This document shows, piece by piece, positions 24,361 to 33,396 of a stretch of DNA of 46,554 bases. Position 1 is the first letter of the stretch, and every line of letters begins with the position of its first letter. A program made the position numbers and the translations under genes. Where the stretch lies: contig JACQEO010000053.1 in assembly GCA_016200545.1 (NCBI GenBank), forward strand, positions 1 through 46,554, given 5' to 3'. The notes beneath the pieces are model-generated. The model searched no databases and was not told where the DNA came from. It saw nothing but the letters and a program-made list of their open reading frames with translations. Source of the stretch: Deltaproteobacteria bacterium. GTDB taxonomy: Bacteria; Desulfobacterota; Binatia; UTPRO1.

Positions 24361-24861
24361 TCAGAGCAGACCGGCCTTGCGGAGCGGATCTTCGAACTCG
24401 GTGAGCTCGTCCCAGTGATCGCGTACGAGCGAGCGCAGGCGTCGATGCGCGACGACCTCCAGCCGAATACCGTCGGGGTCCGAGAAGAACGTGGCGTAGT
24501 AGTCGGGCGCATACTCGGGGAAGGTCACTGGCGCTCCCGCGTCGACGCCGATCGCCCGCAACGCCGCCACCACCGCGTCGACGTCCGCCCGCGTCGCGAC
24601 GCGGAAGCAGAGATGATGCAGCCCCGCACGGTAGGGATCGTGCGCGTCTGCGCTGTGCGCCGGTCGGATCGTGTACTGAGTCACCCGATTGAAGTAGTGC
24701 GCGTGCGGCTCGCCCGCGACCGGCATCGTGCCCTTGCGAAAGCCGAGGATGCGCATCACCGCGTCGTAGAATCGCAGCGAGCGCTCAAAGTCGCGGACGG
24801 CGACGTAGATGTGATCGACCGCGATGACGTCGACGACTGGTGTCGGATCCACGCTGCTCAC
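24361..24861 (-). CDS. VOC-superfamily (glyoxalase-like) protein
   Basis: A 166-residue single vicinal-oxygen-chelate fold of two beta-alpha-beta-beta-beta units. Candidate metal ligands are the histidine in VDHIYVAVRDF, that in LHHLCFRV and the glutamate in SDPDGIRLEVVAH. The family includes glyoxalases, dioxygenases and antibiotic-binding proteins; no specific substrate is evident. The GTG at 24861 is the most upstream start; a GTG a few codons in is possible. It lies 27 bp after RNase J on the same strand. Confidence 0.85.
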   Translation of the reverse strand: MSSVDPTPVVDVIAVDHIYVAVRDFERSLRFYDAVMRILGFRKGTMPVAGEPHAHYFNRVTQYTIRPAHSADAHDPYRAGLHHLCFRVATRADVDAVVAALRAIGVDAGAPVTFPEYAPDYYATFFSDPDGIRLEVVAHRRLRSLVRDHWDELTEFEDPLRKAGLL

Positions 24862-24888
24862 TCCTCGACGCCGGACGCGGGCGCCACC

Positions 24889-26541
24889 TTAGAGCTCCAT
24901 CACGAACGGCAGCACGACGGGGTGGCGCTCGAGCGTCTTCCTGAAGTAGCGCCGAAGCGCCTTCCGCATCTCTTCCTTCACCTCGGCGGGGACCGTCCGC
25001 GACTCCGGAGCCAAGGCGGCGAGCGCCTCGAGGACGACCTCCTTGGCGCGCTCGAGGTACGCCTGGCTCTCGTCCTCGATCGCGAAGCCACGTGAGATCA
25101 GGTCGGGGCCGGAGATGATCTCGCCGGTGTGCTGGTTGACGGCGAGGATCGCCAGCACCATGCCGCCGTCGGAGAGATGGCGGCGGTCGCGCAGCACCAC
25201 GTCGCCGACGTCGCCGACGCCCTTGCCGTCGACGAAGACGCGGCCGGCGGAGATCGGCTCCCCGCGGCGCGCGCCCACCGCATCGAGCTCGAGCACGTCG
25301 CCGTCCTCGAGAATGAAGCAGTCCTCGGCGACGAGGCCCACGCCGGTGGCGAGCGCCGCGTGGCGCGCGAGGTGGCGGTACTCGCCGTGGATCGGCACGA
25401 AGTACCGCGGGCGCGTCAGGTTCAACATCAGCGACAGCTCCGCCTGGCTTGCGTGCCCGGAGACGTGCAGGTCGGCGACGGTCTCGTAGTGCACGTCGGC
25501 GCCACGGCGGTGCAGGTGATTGATGACGTCGCCGATCGGCTTCTCGTTTCCGGGGATCATCTTCGACGAGAAGATCACGGTGTCGCCGGGACCGACCTTC
25601 ACCTGCTTGTGATCGTTCATAGCGATGCGCGTGAGCGCGGAGAGTGGTTCCGCCTGGCTGCCGGTAGTGAGCAAGACGACGCGCTCGGGGGGAAGCCTCT
25701 GCAGCTCACCGACGTCGACGACGAGACCCGGCGGCACGCGCAGGTAGCCGAGCTGCTGGCCGATGGCGAGGTTCTGCACCATGCCGCGCCCGACGACCGC
25801 GACCGTGCGATCGGTGCGCGCGGCGAGGTCGAGCACCTGCTGGATGCGGTGCAGGTGCGACGCGAAGGTCGAGACGAGGATGCGTCCGGCGGCGCGACGG
25901 AAGACCGCCTCGAGCTTCGGGCCGAGGCTCCGCTCCGACGGCGTCACGCCCGGGCGCTCGACGTTCGTCGAGTCGGAGAGCAGTACCAAGACGCCGGCGT
26001 CGCCGAGCGCCGCGAAGCGCGCCAGGTCGGAGGGGTGGCCGTCGAGCGGTGTCTGATCGAACTTGAAGTCACCGGTGTGCACGATCGTGCCGAGAGGCGT
26101 TCGGATGGCGACCGCGACCGCGTCGACGATGCTGTGGGTGATGTGCACCGCCTCGATCTCGAACGGCCCGATCCTCCACACGTCGCCTGCCTTGAAGCGC
26201 TCGAGCGGCAGCGCCAGCTGGTGCTCCGCGAGCTTCTGCTCGATGAGCGCGTGCGCGAATCCGGTCGCGTAGGTCGGCACCGACAGCTCGCGCCCGACAA
26301 ACGGCAGCGCGCCGATATGATCCTCGTGACCGTGCGTCAGCACGATGCCCTGCAGATGCTCGGGCCGCTCGCGCAGGTACGAGACATCGGGGATGACGAG
26401 ATCGATGCCGAGCATCGATGGCTCGGGAAACATGACGCCGCAATCGATGGCGACGGCGCTGTCGCCGTACTCGACGAGCAGCATGTTGAGGCCGATCTCG
26501 CCGAGACCGCCGAGGGGGATGATCCGCAACACCTCGCTCAT
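24889..26541 (-). CDS. rnj: Ribonuclease J
   Basis: A 550-residue metallo-beta-lactamase/beta-CASP RNase with 5-prime exonuclease and endonuclease activity in RNA decay and processing. It starts MSEVLRIIPLGGLGEIGLN; the two-metal motif HGHEDHIG lies at 70-77, followed by HITHSIVDA, HTGDFKFD, the beta-CASP segment (STFASHLHRIQQV, GRGMVQN), VSGHASQ and PIHGEYRHL. The C-terminal domain ends TLERHPVVLPFVMEL. RNase J is usual in Firmicutes, Actinobacteria and deltaproteobacterial groups and absent from most gammaproteobacteria, which informs the taxonomic guess. It follows plsC by 28 bp and probably shares its promoter. Confidence 0.95.
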   Translation of the reverse strand: MSEVLRIIPLGGLGEIGLNMLLVEYGDSAVAIDCGVMFPEPSMLGIDLVIPDVSYLRERPEHLQGIVLTHGHEDHIGALPFVGRELSVPTYATGFAHALIEQKLAEHQLALPLERFKAGDVWRIGPFEIEAVHITHSIVDAVAVAIRTPLGTIVHTGDFKFDQTPLDGHPSDLARFAALGDAGVLVLLSDSTNVERPGVTPSERSLGPKLEAVFRRAAGRILVSTFASHLHRIQQVLDLAARTDRTVAVVGRGMVQNLAIGQQLGYLRVPPGLVVDVGELQRLPPERVVLLTTGSQAEPLSALTRIAMNDHKQVKVGPGDTVIFSSKMIPGNEKPIGDVINHLHRRGADVHYETVADLHVSGHASQAELSLMLNLTRPRYFVPIHGEYRHLARHAALATGVGLVAEDCFILEDGDVLELDAVGARRGEPISAGRVFVDGKGVGDVGDVVLRDRRHLSDGGMVLAILAVNQHTGEIISGPDLISRGFAIEDESQAYLERAKEVVLEALAALAPESRTVPAEVKEEMRKALRRYFRKTLERHPVVLPFVMEL

Positions 26542-26569
26542 GCCTCCCCCGTACGGACGTCGTGCGTCA

Positions 26570-27355
26570 TCAGTAGAGACCCGGCGAGCGCATACCCGGC
26601 GGCGCCGACACCGGGACACGAGCCGGAACGATCGGCGGGGTGACATCGCCGCCCGCGAGACGCGCCGCGATCGCATTCCGCACTTCCGCGAGCAGCGCGT
26701 CGCGGTCGTCGCGCGTGCGTGTCGCGGTCGTGATCGGCCGGCAAATCGACACCCGCACGTCGCCGCCGCGGCGCACGATCCACCCCGTGCGCGGCAGGAT
26801 GCTGGCTGTGCCCGTGATCGCGATCGGCACCACCGTCACACCGGTTTCGAGCGCAAACACGAATCCGCCCTTCTTGAAGGGCAGCATCTCGGCGCCCTCG
26901 CTGCGCGTGCCTTCCGGGAAGAACACCACGGAGATGCCGTCGTGCATGCGCTGCTTCGCGGTCGCGAGGCTCGCGATCGCCTGCGCATGATTGGCGCGAT
27001 TCACCATGATCTGCTTCATCGCGCGCATCGCCCAGCCGAAGAGCGGAATGCGGAACAGCTCCTCCTTCGCCACCCATCGCAGCTGAAAATTCCACAACGC
27101 GACCACCAGCGCCAGCACATCGAGGTTGCTGCGATGATTGGACACGAAGACGTACGACCGGCGCGGATCGAGCTGCGCGAGGCCGTCGACGGCGACACAC
27201 GTCCCGGTCAGCTTGAGGTTCGCCCACGCCCACCACTGCGCGACGCGAAAGGCGATGCGCGCCTCACGGTCGAGGAGCGAGGCAACGAGGATGAAGAGAA
27301 TCCACACCGCCGTATCGACGACGAACACGATCAGCCTGACGATCCCAAGGATCAC
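26570..27355 (-). CDS. plsC: 1-acyl-sn-glycerol-3-phosphate acyltransferase (PlsC family), copy 1
   Basis: Adds the second acyl chain in phospholipid synthesis at the inner membrane. The 261-residue protein has an N-terminal hydrophobic anchor (ILGIVRLIVFVVDTAVWILF), the acyltransferase block I NHRSNLD (His74, Asp79) and block III FPEGTRS (146-152). A GTG at 27355 with GGAGG five bases upstream decides the start; the open frame extends 22 codons further. A candidate promoter lies at 27392-27421. A second, different PlsC lies at 28826-29593, so substrate specificity may be divided. Confidence 0.9.
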   Translation of the reverse strand: MILGIVRLIVFVVDTAVWILFILVASLLDREARIAFRVAQWWAWANLKLTGTCVAVDGLAQLDPRRSYVFVSNHRSNLDVLALVVALWNFQLRWVAKEELFRIPLFGWAMRAMKQIMVNRANHAQAIASLATAKQRMHDGISVVFFPEGTRSEGAEMLPFKKGGFVFALETGVTVVPIAITGTASILPRTGWIVRRGGDVRVSICRPITTATRTRDDRDALLAEVRNAIAARLAGGDVTPPIVPARVPVSAPPGMRSPGLY

Positions 27356-27391
27356 CGGACCTCCAACGGCGGCGCGCCGGGCGCCAAGAAA

Positions 27392-27421
27392 ACCGTAGCG
27401 AGGCATCCCCCGGCGTGTCAA
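27392..27421 (-). promoter_or_regulatory. Candidate promoter for plsC-rnj
   Basis: On the minus strand TTGACA (27416-27421) and TACGGT (27392-27397) are 18 bp apart. The -35 is perfect, the -10 matches consensus at the key first, second and last bases. On the plus strand of the same gap, a weaker TTGACG/TTAAGC pair (27476-27503) may serve ssb. Confidence 0.45.
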
Positions 27422-27540
27422 TTTGATTACGCCTCCTGTGCGCGGGGCGCACGGGATATGGGCTATTCGGCGTCGTTGACGGTCTGGAGGGGGGCTGTTA
27501 AGCGTCGAAGCGAAGATCGGTGAACCCGCAGGAGGACGTC

Positions 27541-27963
27541 ATGTCGGTCAACAAGGTCATACTCGTCGGCAATCTCGGGAAGGATCCGGAGGTGCGGTTC
27601 ACCGGGGGCGGCAAGGCGGTGTGCAAGTTTCCGCTCGCCACCAGCGAGACGTGGAACGACGCGGAGGGGCACAAGCAGGAGCGCACCGAGTGGCACAACA
27701 TCGTCGTCTGGGGAAAGCAGGGCGAGAACTGCGGCCAGTATCTCTCGAAAGGGCGGCAGGTGTACGTCGAGGGCTCGATTCGCTCGCACAGCTACGACGA
27801 CAAGGACGGCAACAAGCGCTACATGACCGAGATCGTCGCCCTGCAGGTGCGGTTCCTCGGCGGCGGCGCCGGCCGCGGCGGCGAACGGGGCACGACGGCG
27901 GCTCCGCCTCTGCCTGACGAGATGCCGGGCGGCCCGAGCGCCGACGACGACATCCCCTTCTGA
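27541..27963 (+). CDS. ssb: Single-stranded DNA-binding protein
   Basis: Coats single-stranded DNA in replication and repair. The 140-residue protein has the OB fold starting [20 protein letters not shown], the [19 protein letters not shown] and [15 protein letters not shown] segments, a short glycine-rich linker and the acidic tail DDDIPF that recruits partner proteins. AGGAGG (27530-27535) five bases before the ATG at 27541 fixes the start; a GTG at 27520 is in frame but lacks such a site. It is shorter than E. coli SSB because the linker is short. A hairpin terminator follows at once. Confidence 0.95.
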   Translation: MSVNKVILVGNLGKDPEVRFTGGGKAVCKFPLATSETWNDAEGHKQERTEWHNIVVWGKQGENCGQYLSKGRQVYVEGSIRSHSYDDKDGNKRYMTEIVALQVRFLGGGAGRGGERGTTAAPPLPDEMPGGPSADDDIPF

Positions 27964-27966
27964 GGA

Positions 27967-27991
27967 GCCGCCCGGATTTACTCCGGGTGGC
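27967..27991 (+). terminator. Hairpin terminator after ssb
   Basis: GCCGCCCGGA (27967-27976) pairs with TCCGGGTGGC (27982-27991) across a five-base loop, a 10-bp stem with one G-U pair, beginning three bases after the ssb stop codon. There is no strong T tract, as is common at high GC. Confidence 0.6.
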
Positions 27992-28022
27992 GACGCCCAT
28001 CGCGAGCGCGAGCGAGCGGGGG

Positions 28023-28715
28023 CTATATCCCCTCGTCCGCGAAGCTCACGTAGCGTCCGTCGCCGATCACCACGTGGTCGAGGACGCCCACGCCCATGAT
28101 CTCTCCCACTTGCCGCAGCCGTTCCGTGATGGCGACGTCCTCGGCGCTCGGCGTCGGATCGCCGCTCGGGTGATTGTGCACGAGGATGATCGCGGCCGCC
28201 GACTCTTCGATGACGGGCACGAAGACCTCGCGCGGGTGGACGAGCGAGGCGGTGAGCGAGCCCTCCGAGATGCGCACCTCCTTGATCAGCCGGTTCTTGC
28301 CGTCGAGGAGCAGCACGTGGAACTGCTCCTTGCGGAGCGCGCCGAGGCGCGCGCCGCAGTGGCGGTAGACCTCGGCGCTGGTCCGGAGCGGCGCGTGGCG
28401 CGATACCCGCTGTTCGACGGAGCGGCGCGCGATCTCATCGACGGCGCGCAGCAACGCGACGCGCGCCGGCCCGAGGCCGGGCACGGCCGCGAGCACCCGC
28501 GGTGATGTCGCAAGGAGCCCGCGCAGCGACCCGAAGCGGGCGAGGAGCGCGCGCCCGCAATCGATCGCGTTGACGTTCGCGACGCCCGTCGGCAACAGCA
28601 CGGCCAGCAGCTCCGCGTCGCTCAGGTGCTCCGGGCCGCGCGCGAGCAGCTTCTCGCGCGGACGCTCGTCGCGCGGCCAGCTCTTGATCGACGGCGACGG
28701 TTTTTCGCTCGGCAT
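28023..28715 (-). CDS. radC: RadC-family JAB-domain protein
   Basis: A 230-residue protein with an N-terminal helix-hairpin-helix part (LAAVPGLGPARVALLRAV) and a JAB1/MPN-type metal domain with the signature HNHPSGDPTPSAED and EVFVPVIEESAAAIILVHN. The RadC name is historical; a DNA-repair role is not supported in E. coli and the true function is unknown. The ATG at 28715 has GGGAGG four bases upstream. It stands alone between convergent ssb and the acyltransferase gene. Confidence 0.93.
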   Translation of the reverse strand: MPSEKPSPSIKSWPRDERPREKLLARGPEHLSDAELLAVLLPTGVANVNAIDCGRALLARFGSLRGLLATSPRVLAAVPGLGPARVALLRAVDEIARRSVEQRVSRHAPLRTSAEVYRHCGARLGALRKEQFHVLLLDGKNRLIKEVRISEGSLTASLVHPREVFVPVIEESAAAIILVHNHPSGDPTPSAEDVAITERLRQVGEIMGVGVLDHVVIGDGRYVSFADEGI

Positions 28716-28825
28716 CGTGCCTCCCGCTCGGCGGCGCCAGTAGCCGCGACGCGTGGCGGATGTCGCATGCTGGCGCGGCGCGGCGGCCGGCGCATCACTA
28801 CGCGCAGCCAATGCCGGGAGGAATG

Positions 28826-29593
28826 TCAGCGCGCGGCGACGCGACGGTTGCGGGGCGCACCGACGCGTTCGGCGCGTACGCGGGCGAGCGCCGTCGCCAT
28901 CACCTGGTGCACGTGATCGCGGAGCGCGTCGGCGTCCGCGAAGCCATCGGTGGCGATCGGCTCGAGCACTTGGATGACGATATCGGCGCGTTCGTGGAGC
29001 GTGAGGCCGTGCTTCGGCAACGCGTCGAGGGTGCCGTCGAGCACGATCGGGAGGATGGGCACGTGGTGGCGGAGCGCAAGCGTGAAGGCACCGTGGCGGA
29101 ACCCGTGGAGCTCGCCGTCGGGAGAGCGTGTGCCCTCGGGGAAGATCATGATCGAGCTGCCACCCTCGAGCGCGGCGCCGCAGGCCGCCATCATCCGTTG
29201 CGCGTCGCTGCGATCGCCGCGGCGGATCGCGATGTAGCGGTTCAACGACATGTTCCAGCCGATGAACGGCACGCGGAAGATCGACTCCTTCGAGACCCAC
29301 TTGAAGTGTTTGTAGAGGCGGAAGAGCACGAGGATGTCGAGGAGCGATTGGTGATTGGCGACGAGCACGTACGTCGCGCCGTCGCGAATGCGCCCGCGGT
29401 CCCGTACCCGCACCGTCCAGTAGGGAAAGACGTACGTGTAGAGCGACGCCCACGCGCAGGCGTACAGGTGGAGCGCGCGCAGGCGGCGGTCGAACGCCAC
29501 CGTCACCGCCCACACCACGAGCGCGCCGACGAAAAGAATCGGACACGTGACCAGGATCAGGAGCCAGAGGCCGTACGAGGCGAGTGTCTTCAT
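28826..29593 (-). CDS. PlsC-family acyltransferase, copy 2
   Basis: A 255-residue membrane acyltransferase. Two N-terminal hydrophobic stretches (LWLLILVTCPILFVGALVVW) precede block I NHQSLLD (His81, Asp86) and block III FPEGTRSPDGE (from 151). Of the two PlsC-type proteins in the window, this one has the longer membrane anchor and a basic C-terminus (ERVGAPRNRRVAAR). The ATG at 29593 overlaps the stop of the rlmI-like gene as ATGA, so coupling is likely. Role: probable lysophosphatidic-acid or related acyl transfer. Confidence 0.88.
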   Translation of the reverse strand: MKTLASYGLWLLILVTCPILFVGALVVWAVTVAFDRRLRALHLYACAWASLYTYVFPYWTVRVRDRGRIRDGATYVLVANHQSLLDILVLFRLYKHFKWVSKESIFRVPFIGWNMSLNRYIAIRRGDRSDAQRMMAACGAALEGGSSIMIFPEGTRSPDGELHGFRHGAFTLALRHHVPILPIVLDGTLDALPKHGLTLHERADIVIQVLEPIATDGFADADALRDHVHQVMATALARVRAERVGAPRNRRVAAR

Positions 29594-30777
29594 CGGCGGG
29601 TCGCGGCGAGGATGCCGGTCACACGCACCAGCAGTCCTTTCAGATAGCGCCCCTCGGAATGCGCGAGCCCTTGTGGATGGTCGAGTCCCGGGCCGAGACG
29701 CGCGACGAGCTGACACTCGCGTCCGGCGGCGGCCGCGGCCGCCGCCACGGCGCCGTGGAACGCAGCGGCGTCGACGTGCTGCGAGCAGCTGAACGTCATG
29801 AGCAGCGCTTCGGGCGCGGTGTGACGGAGCGCCTGCAGGTTCACCTCCTTGTAGCCCGCGAGCGCGCGGTCGCGATCGACGCGCCGGCGGGCGAACGGCG
29901 GCGGATCGACGACGATCAGATCCGCGGGCTGGCGGTCGCCGCGCAGGTACTCGAAGACGTCGGCGCGCACGAAGGTCGCACGCTCGGGCGCGTAGCCGTT
30001 GCGATTCCAGCTCTCCTCGGCGTGGACGAGCGCGGCGGCCGAGTTCTCGACGGAGGTGACGTGCGCGGCGCCTCCCTGCGCCGCGGCAATCGCGAAGGCG
30101 CCGGTGTAGGCGAAGAGGTTCAGCACGCGACGCTCGGCGGCGAGGGTCGCGACGAGGTCGCGGTTCGGACGCTGGTCGAGGAAGAAGCCGGTCTTCTGAC
30201 CGCGGTGCACGTCGACGTGATAGCGGCGCCCGCTCTCCTCGATGACGACGTCGGCCGGCGGCTCGGCGCCGGCGAGGACGCCGTTGCTCGCGGCAAGACC
30301 TTCGGCCCGCCGCACGTTGCCCTCGCTGCGCTCGAAGATGCCACGCGGCGCGCACAGCGCCTCCAGCCCGGCGACGACCCACGGCTTCAGATACTCGGCG
30401 CCCGCCGTCAGGAATTGCGCGACGAGCACGTCGCCGTAGCGGTCGACGACGACGCCGGGGAGCTGGTCGCCCTCGCCGTTCACCAACCGCCAGGCGTCGG
30501 AGCCGCGGAGCGCGCTCCGCCAGCGCAGCGCGGCCTCGAGCCGGCGGCGCACGAACGCGGCGTCGATCGCCTCATCGCCACGGGTCAGCATGCGCACGGC
30601 GATACTCGTCTTCGGATTCCAGCTGCCGCGGCCGAGGAAGCCCCCGTCGGCGCCGTGCACCTCGCCGACGGCGCCCGGCTCTGCCGCGTCGTCGACGCTC
30701 GCGATCGCCCCCGAGAAGATCCACGGGTGGCCGGCGCGCACCGCGAAATCGCGCCCGGGCTTGAGGACGATGCGCAT
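29590..30777 (-). CDS. rlmI: Class I rRNA large-subunit methyltransferase (RlmI-like)
   Basis: A 395-residue protein with the plan of 23S rRNA m5C1962 methyltransferase: an N-terminal PUA domain (LKPGRDFAVRAGHPWIFSGA), a central part with GDQLPGVVVDRYGD and HRGQKTGFFLDQRPNR, and a SAM domain with motif I VLNLFAYTGAFAIAA, then DLIVVDPPPFAR and the cysteine in TFSCSQHV. The ATG at 30777 suits the family; a GTG at 30795 that overlaps the moaC stop is an alternative. It lies between moaC and plsC copy 2 in one run. Confidence 0.9.
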   Translation of the reverse strand: MRIVLKPGRDFAVRAGHPWIFSGAIASVDDAAEPGAVGEVHGADGGFLGRGSWNPKTSIAVRMLTRGDEAIDAAFVRRRLEAALRWRSALRGSDAWRLVNGEGDQLPGVVVDRYGDVLVAQFLTAGAEYLKPWVVAGLEALCAPRGIFERSEGNVRRAEGLAASNGVLAGAEPPADVVIEESGRRYHVDVHRGQKTGFFLDQRPNRDLVATLAAERRVLNLFAYTGAFAIAAAQGGAAHVTSVENSAAALVHAEESWNRNGYAPERATFVRADVFEYLRGDRQPADLIVVDPPPFARRRVDRDRALAGYKEVNLQALRHTAPEALLMTFSCSQHVDAAAFHGAVAAAAAAAGRECQLVARLGPGLDHPQGLAHSEGRYLKGLLVRVTGILAATRR

Positions 30778-30791
30778 CGCCGGCGCTTCGC

Positions 30792-31286
30792 TCACGACTC
30801 GCGTCGCACGTAGACGCCGCTCTTGCCGCCGCGTTTGCGCAGCACGCGCACGGCGGTGATCTCCATGGCGCGATCGACGGCCTTGCACATGTCGTAGACG
30901 GTGAGCGCGGCGACGCTCGCGGCGGTGAGCGCCTCCATCTCGGCGCCGGTGCGGCCCTCGAGCCGCACGCTCGCCTCGATGGCGAGCACGCCGGCGGCGA
31001 CGTCAGGGCGGAAGTCGACGGCGACGTGCGTCAGCAGCAACGGATGGCAGAGCGGGATCAAGCGCGGCGTCTCCTTGGCGGCGGCGATGCCGGCGACGCG
31101 CGCCACCGCCAGCACGTCGCCCTTGGGAAGGCCGCCGGCGACGATTCGGCGCAGCGTCTCCGGTCGCATCACGATGCGCGCGCCCGCGACCGCTTCGCGT
31201 CGCGTCGCGGCCTTGCCGCCGACGTCGACCATGCGCGCACGCCCGCGTGCGTCGAGATGCGAGAGGCGCTTGCGCGGCGCGGTCAT
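30792..31286 (-). CDS. moaC: Cyclic pyranopterin monophosphate synthase
   Basis: Second enzyme of molybdenum cofactor synthesis, making cPMP from the MoaA product. The 164-residue protein begins [22 protein letters not shown] and contains [35 protein letters not shown] and [26 protein letters not shown], the catalytic and dimer motifs. The ATG at 31286 is preferred over an upstream in-frame start at 31325. The other moa genes are not in the window. A MOSC-domain protein far to the right is the only other cofactor-linked gene. Confidence 0.95.
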   Translation of the reverse strand: MTAPRKRLSHLDARGRARMVDVGGKAATRREAVAGARIVMRPETLRRIVAGGLPKGDVLAVARVAGIAAAKETPRLIPLCHPLLLTHVAVDFRPDVAAGVLAIEASVRLEGRTGAEMEALTAASVAALTVYDMCKAVDRAMEITAVRVLRKRGGKSGVYVRRES

Positions 31287-31397
31287 GCGGGCGGGCACTG
31301 TAGTGGCGCCGCCGCGCGATGACAACTCGCCGCGCGGGGAGATGTCCCGCCGCGGCGGGCAGTTGCATTGTCCGACCCTGCTGATTACCGTCCGTCA

Positions 31398-32387
31398 ATG
31401 CCGGAACGGACGCACTTCAAGGTCGTCATCCTCGGATCCGGGCCCGCGGGCCTGACCGCGGCGCTCTACGCCGCGCGCGCCAACCTCGAGCCGCTCGTCG
31501 TCGAGGGCACGCAGCCCGGGGGTCAGCTCACGATCACCACCGACGTCGAGAACTATCCCGGCTTTCCGACCGGGATCCTCGGCCCCGAGCTGATGGAGCT
31601 CTTCAAGAAGCAGGCGGAGCGCTTCGGAACCCAGTACGCCTTCGGCGACGTCGCCAAGGTCGATCTCGGCAGCCGACCCTTCCATCTCTACTTCGCCGGC
31701 GAGCGGACGCTCACCTGCGACACGCTCATCATCGCGACCGGCGCGGCCGCGAAGCTCCTCGGCATCGAGTCGGAGAGCCGCCTCATGGGCTACGGGGTCT
31801 CGGCGTGCGCCACCTGCGACGGCTTCTTCTTCAAGGACAAGGACCTCCTCGTCGTCGGCGGCGGCGACACCGCCATGGAGGAGTCGAACTTTCTCACCAA
31901 GTTCGCCCGCAAAGTCACCGTCGTCCACCGGCGCGGCGAGCTGCGCGCGTCGAAGATCATGCAGCAGCGCGCCATGGACAATCCGAAGATCGGCTTCATC
32001 TGGAACTCGACCATCGAGAAAATCCACGGCGACCCGCAGGGCGGCGGCGTGACCGGCGTCACCTTGCGCAATCTGCAAACCGGCGCCACGAGTGAGCTCG
32101 CGACCGACGGCGTCTTCATGGCGATCGGCCACACGCCGAACGCCAAGATCTTCGCAAGCCAGCTCGAGATGGACGCGTACGGCTACTTGGTCACGAAGAA
32201 GGGCTCGACCGAGACCAGCGTCCCCGGCGTCTTCGCGTGCGGTGACGTCCAGGATCGCACCTACCGGCAGGCGGTCACGGCGGCGGGAACCGGTTGCATG
32301 GCGGCGATCGACGCCGAACGCTTTCTCGAGGCGGAGCACCACGCGGCGGCGACGCCGCAGCCGCACGCATCGCAGCAGCGCAGCTGA
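31398..32387 (+). CDS. trxB: Thioredoxin reductase
   Basis: NADPH-dependent flavoenzyme that reduces thioredoxin. The 329 residues contain the FAD motif [16 protein letters not shown], the redox pair CATC (Cys137 and Cys140), the NADPH motif [26 protein letters not shown] and the C-terminal FAD motif [24 protein letters not shown]. The start at 31398 gives a normal N-terminus. A C-terminal tail of about 15 residues rich in Ala, His and Gln is not part of the fold. It diverges from moaC with a 111-bp gap and converges on the amidohydrolase gene. Confidence 0.95.
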   Translation: MPERTHFKVVILGSGPAGLTAALYAARANLEPLVVEGTQPGGQLTITTDVENYPGFPTGILGPELMELFKKQAERFGTQYAFGDVAKVDLGSRPFHLYFAGERTLTCDTLIIATGAAAKLLGIESESRLMGYGVSACATCDGFFFKDKDLLVVGGGDTAMEESNFLTKFARKVTVVHRRGELRASKIMQQRAMDNPKIGFIWNSTIEKIHGDPQGGGVTGVTLRNLQTGATSELATDGVFMAIGHTPNAKIFASQLEMDAYGYLVTKKGSTETSVPGVFACGDVQDRTYRQAVTAAGTGCMAAIDAERFLEAEHHAAATPQPHASQQRS

Positions 32388-32408
32388 GCGGCGCGCTCCG
32401 TTCGCGCA

Positions 32409-32425
32409 GCCGAGTCTGGCTCGGC
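32409..32425. terminator. Candidate bidirectional hairpin between convergent genes
   Basis: GCCGAG (32409-32414) and CTCGGC (32420-32425) form a 6-bp perfect stem around a five-base loop in the 66-bp gap between the stops of trxB and the amidohydrolase gene. Its position suits termination from both sides; there is no T tract. Confidence 0.4.
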
Positions 32426-32453
32426 CACACGCGGTGCGGCCGCGCGTCGCGAG

Positions 32454-33389
32454 CTACGTCCGCGCGGGCGATGCCGTCGGCGTTCCCGCGAGCACGCGCT
32501 CGGCGTTGCCAGAGAGCCACTTCTCCATGACGGCGGGTTTCACCGGCAGCGCGCGGAACTCGTCGAGCACCGCCGCCGGCGGGCGACCGAGGAGGAACCA
32601 ACCCGAGCCGAAGAGCACCTTGTCGGCGATCGTCGTCTGCCCGAAGCGTAGGAGCGGCTCCCAGCCGGTCCCCGGCGTCGCGAAATACTTCGGCCGGTGC
32701 GCCGCGAGCTCGAGATAGACGCGCGGGTGCTTCCACGCCAGCAGCACCGCCTCGAGCACCCACGGATAGCCGCCGTGGCTCACGATGATCGTGAGCTCGG
32801 GAAAGTCGGCGGCGACGACGTCGAGGTGGCGCGGGTGGCCGAGGTCGTTGTCGCGCATCGTCGTCCAGTTCGCCGAGGTGTGGATGCTGAGCGGCACACC
32901 GAGCTCGATACACTTGGCATAGAGCGGATAGTAGCGGCGATCGTCGGCCGGAAGGCCGATCATGAACGGGCGCAGACTGAGACCGCGAAAGCCGCGCTCG
33001 CGCACCCAGTACTCGAAGTCGCGCACCGCCTGCATGCCGGCGAGGACGTCGGCGCCGGCATAGGGGATCAACCGATCGGGATGCCGCGCCGCGATCGGCG
33101 CGATGCACTCGTTCGACACCCACGTCTCGCCGACGCTCGAGTGCTCGTCGAAGCCGGTGATCAGCATGCGCGTGATGTTGGCGGCGTCGAGCATCGCTAC
33201 GACGTCGTCGTCGGAGCGCTCGATCGTGGCGGCGCGGGTGCGGAACGCTTCGAGCGTCGTCTCCTCCTTGTAGAAGACGCGCAGGTACCCGAGCATCTCC
33301 TTCGGGAAGTGCGCGGCCGCGTGCCGCAGGATCTCGGGTGTCGGCAGGATCGGCGCCCACATGTCGATCGCCGGGAGCGTACTCGTCAT
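32454..33389 (-). CDS. Amidohydrolase-2-family metal-dependent hydrolase
   Basis: A 311-residue TIM-barrel protein of the ACMSD-like amidohydrolase group. Conserved parts include LSLRPFMIGLPADDRRYYPLY, the histidine in GVPLSIHTSANW, the histidine in IIVSHGGYPWV and the late barrel segment ADKVLFGSGWFLLGRP, where the usual catalytic aspartate position (GSD) reads GSG. The N-terminal DxHxH metal motif is replaced by IDMWAPILP. Metal binding may therefore be incomplete. It follows hisF by seven bases at the end of the histidine operon, though no histidine-pathway role is known for it. Confidence 0.8.
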   Translation of the reverse strand: MTSTLPAIDMWAPILPTPEILRHAAAHFPKEMLGYLRVFYKEETTLEAFRTRAATIERSDDDVVAMLDAANITRMLITGFDEHSSVGETWVSNECIAPIAARHPDRLIPYAGADVLAGMQAVRDFEYWVRERGFRGLSLRPFMIGLPADDRRYYPLYAKCIELGVPLSIHTSANWTTMRDNDLGHPRHLDVVAADFPELTIIVSHGGYPWVLEAVLLAWKHPRVYLELAAHRPKYFATPGTGWEPLLRFGQTTIADKVLFGSGWFLLGRPPAAVLDEFRALPVKPAVMEKWLSGNAERVLAGTPTASPART

Positions 33390-33396
33390 GGTCTCC

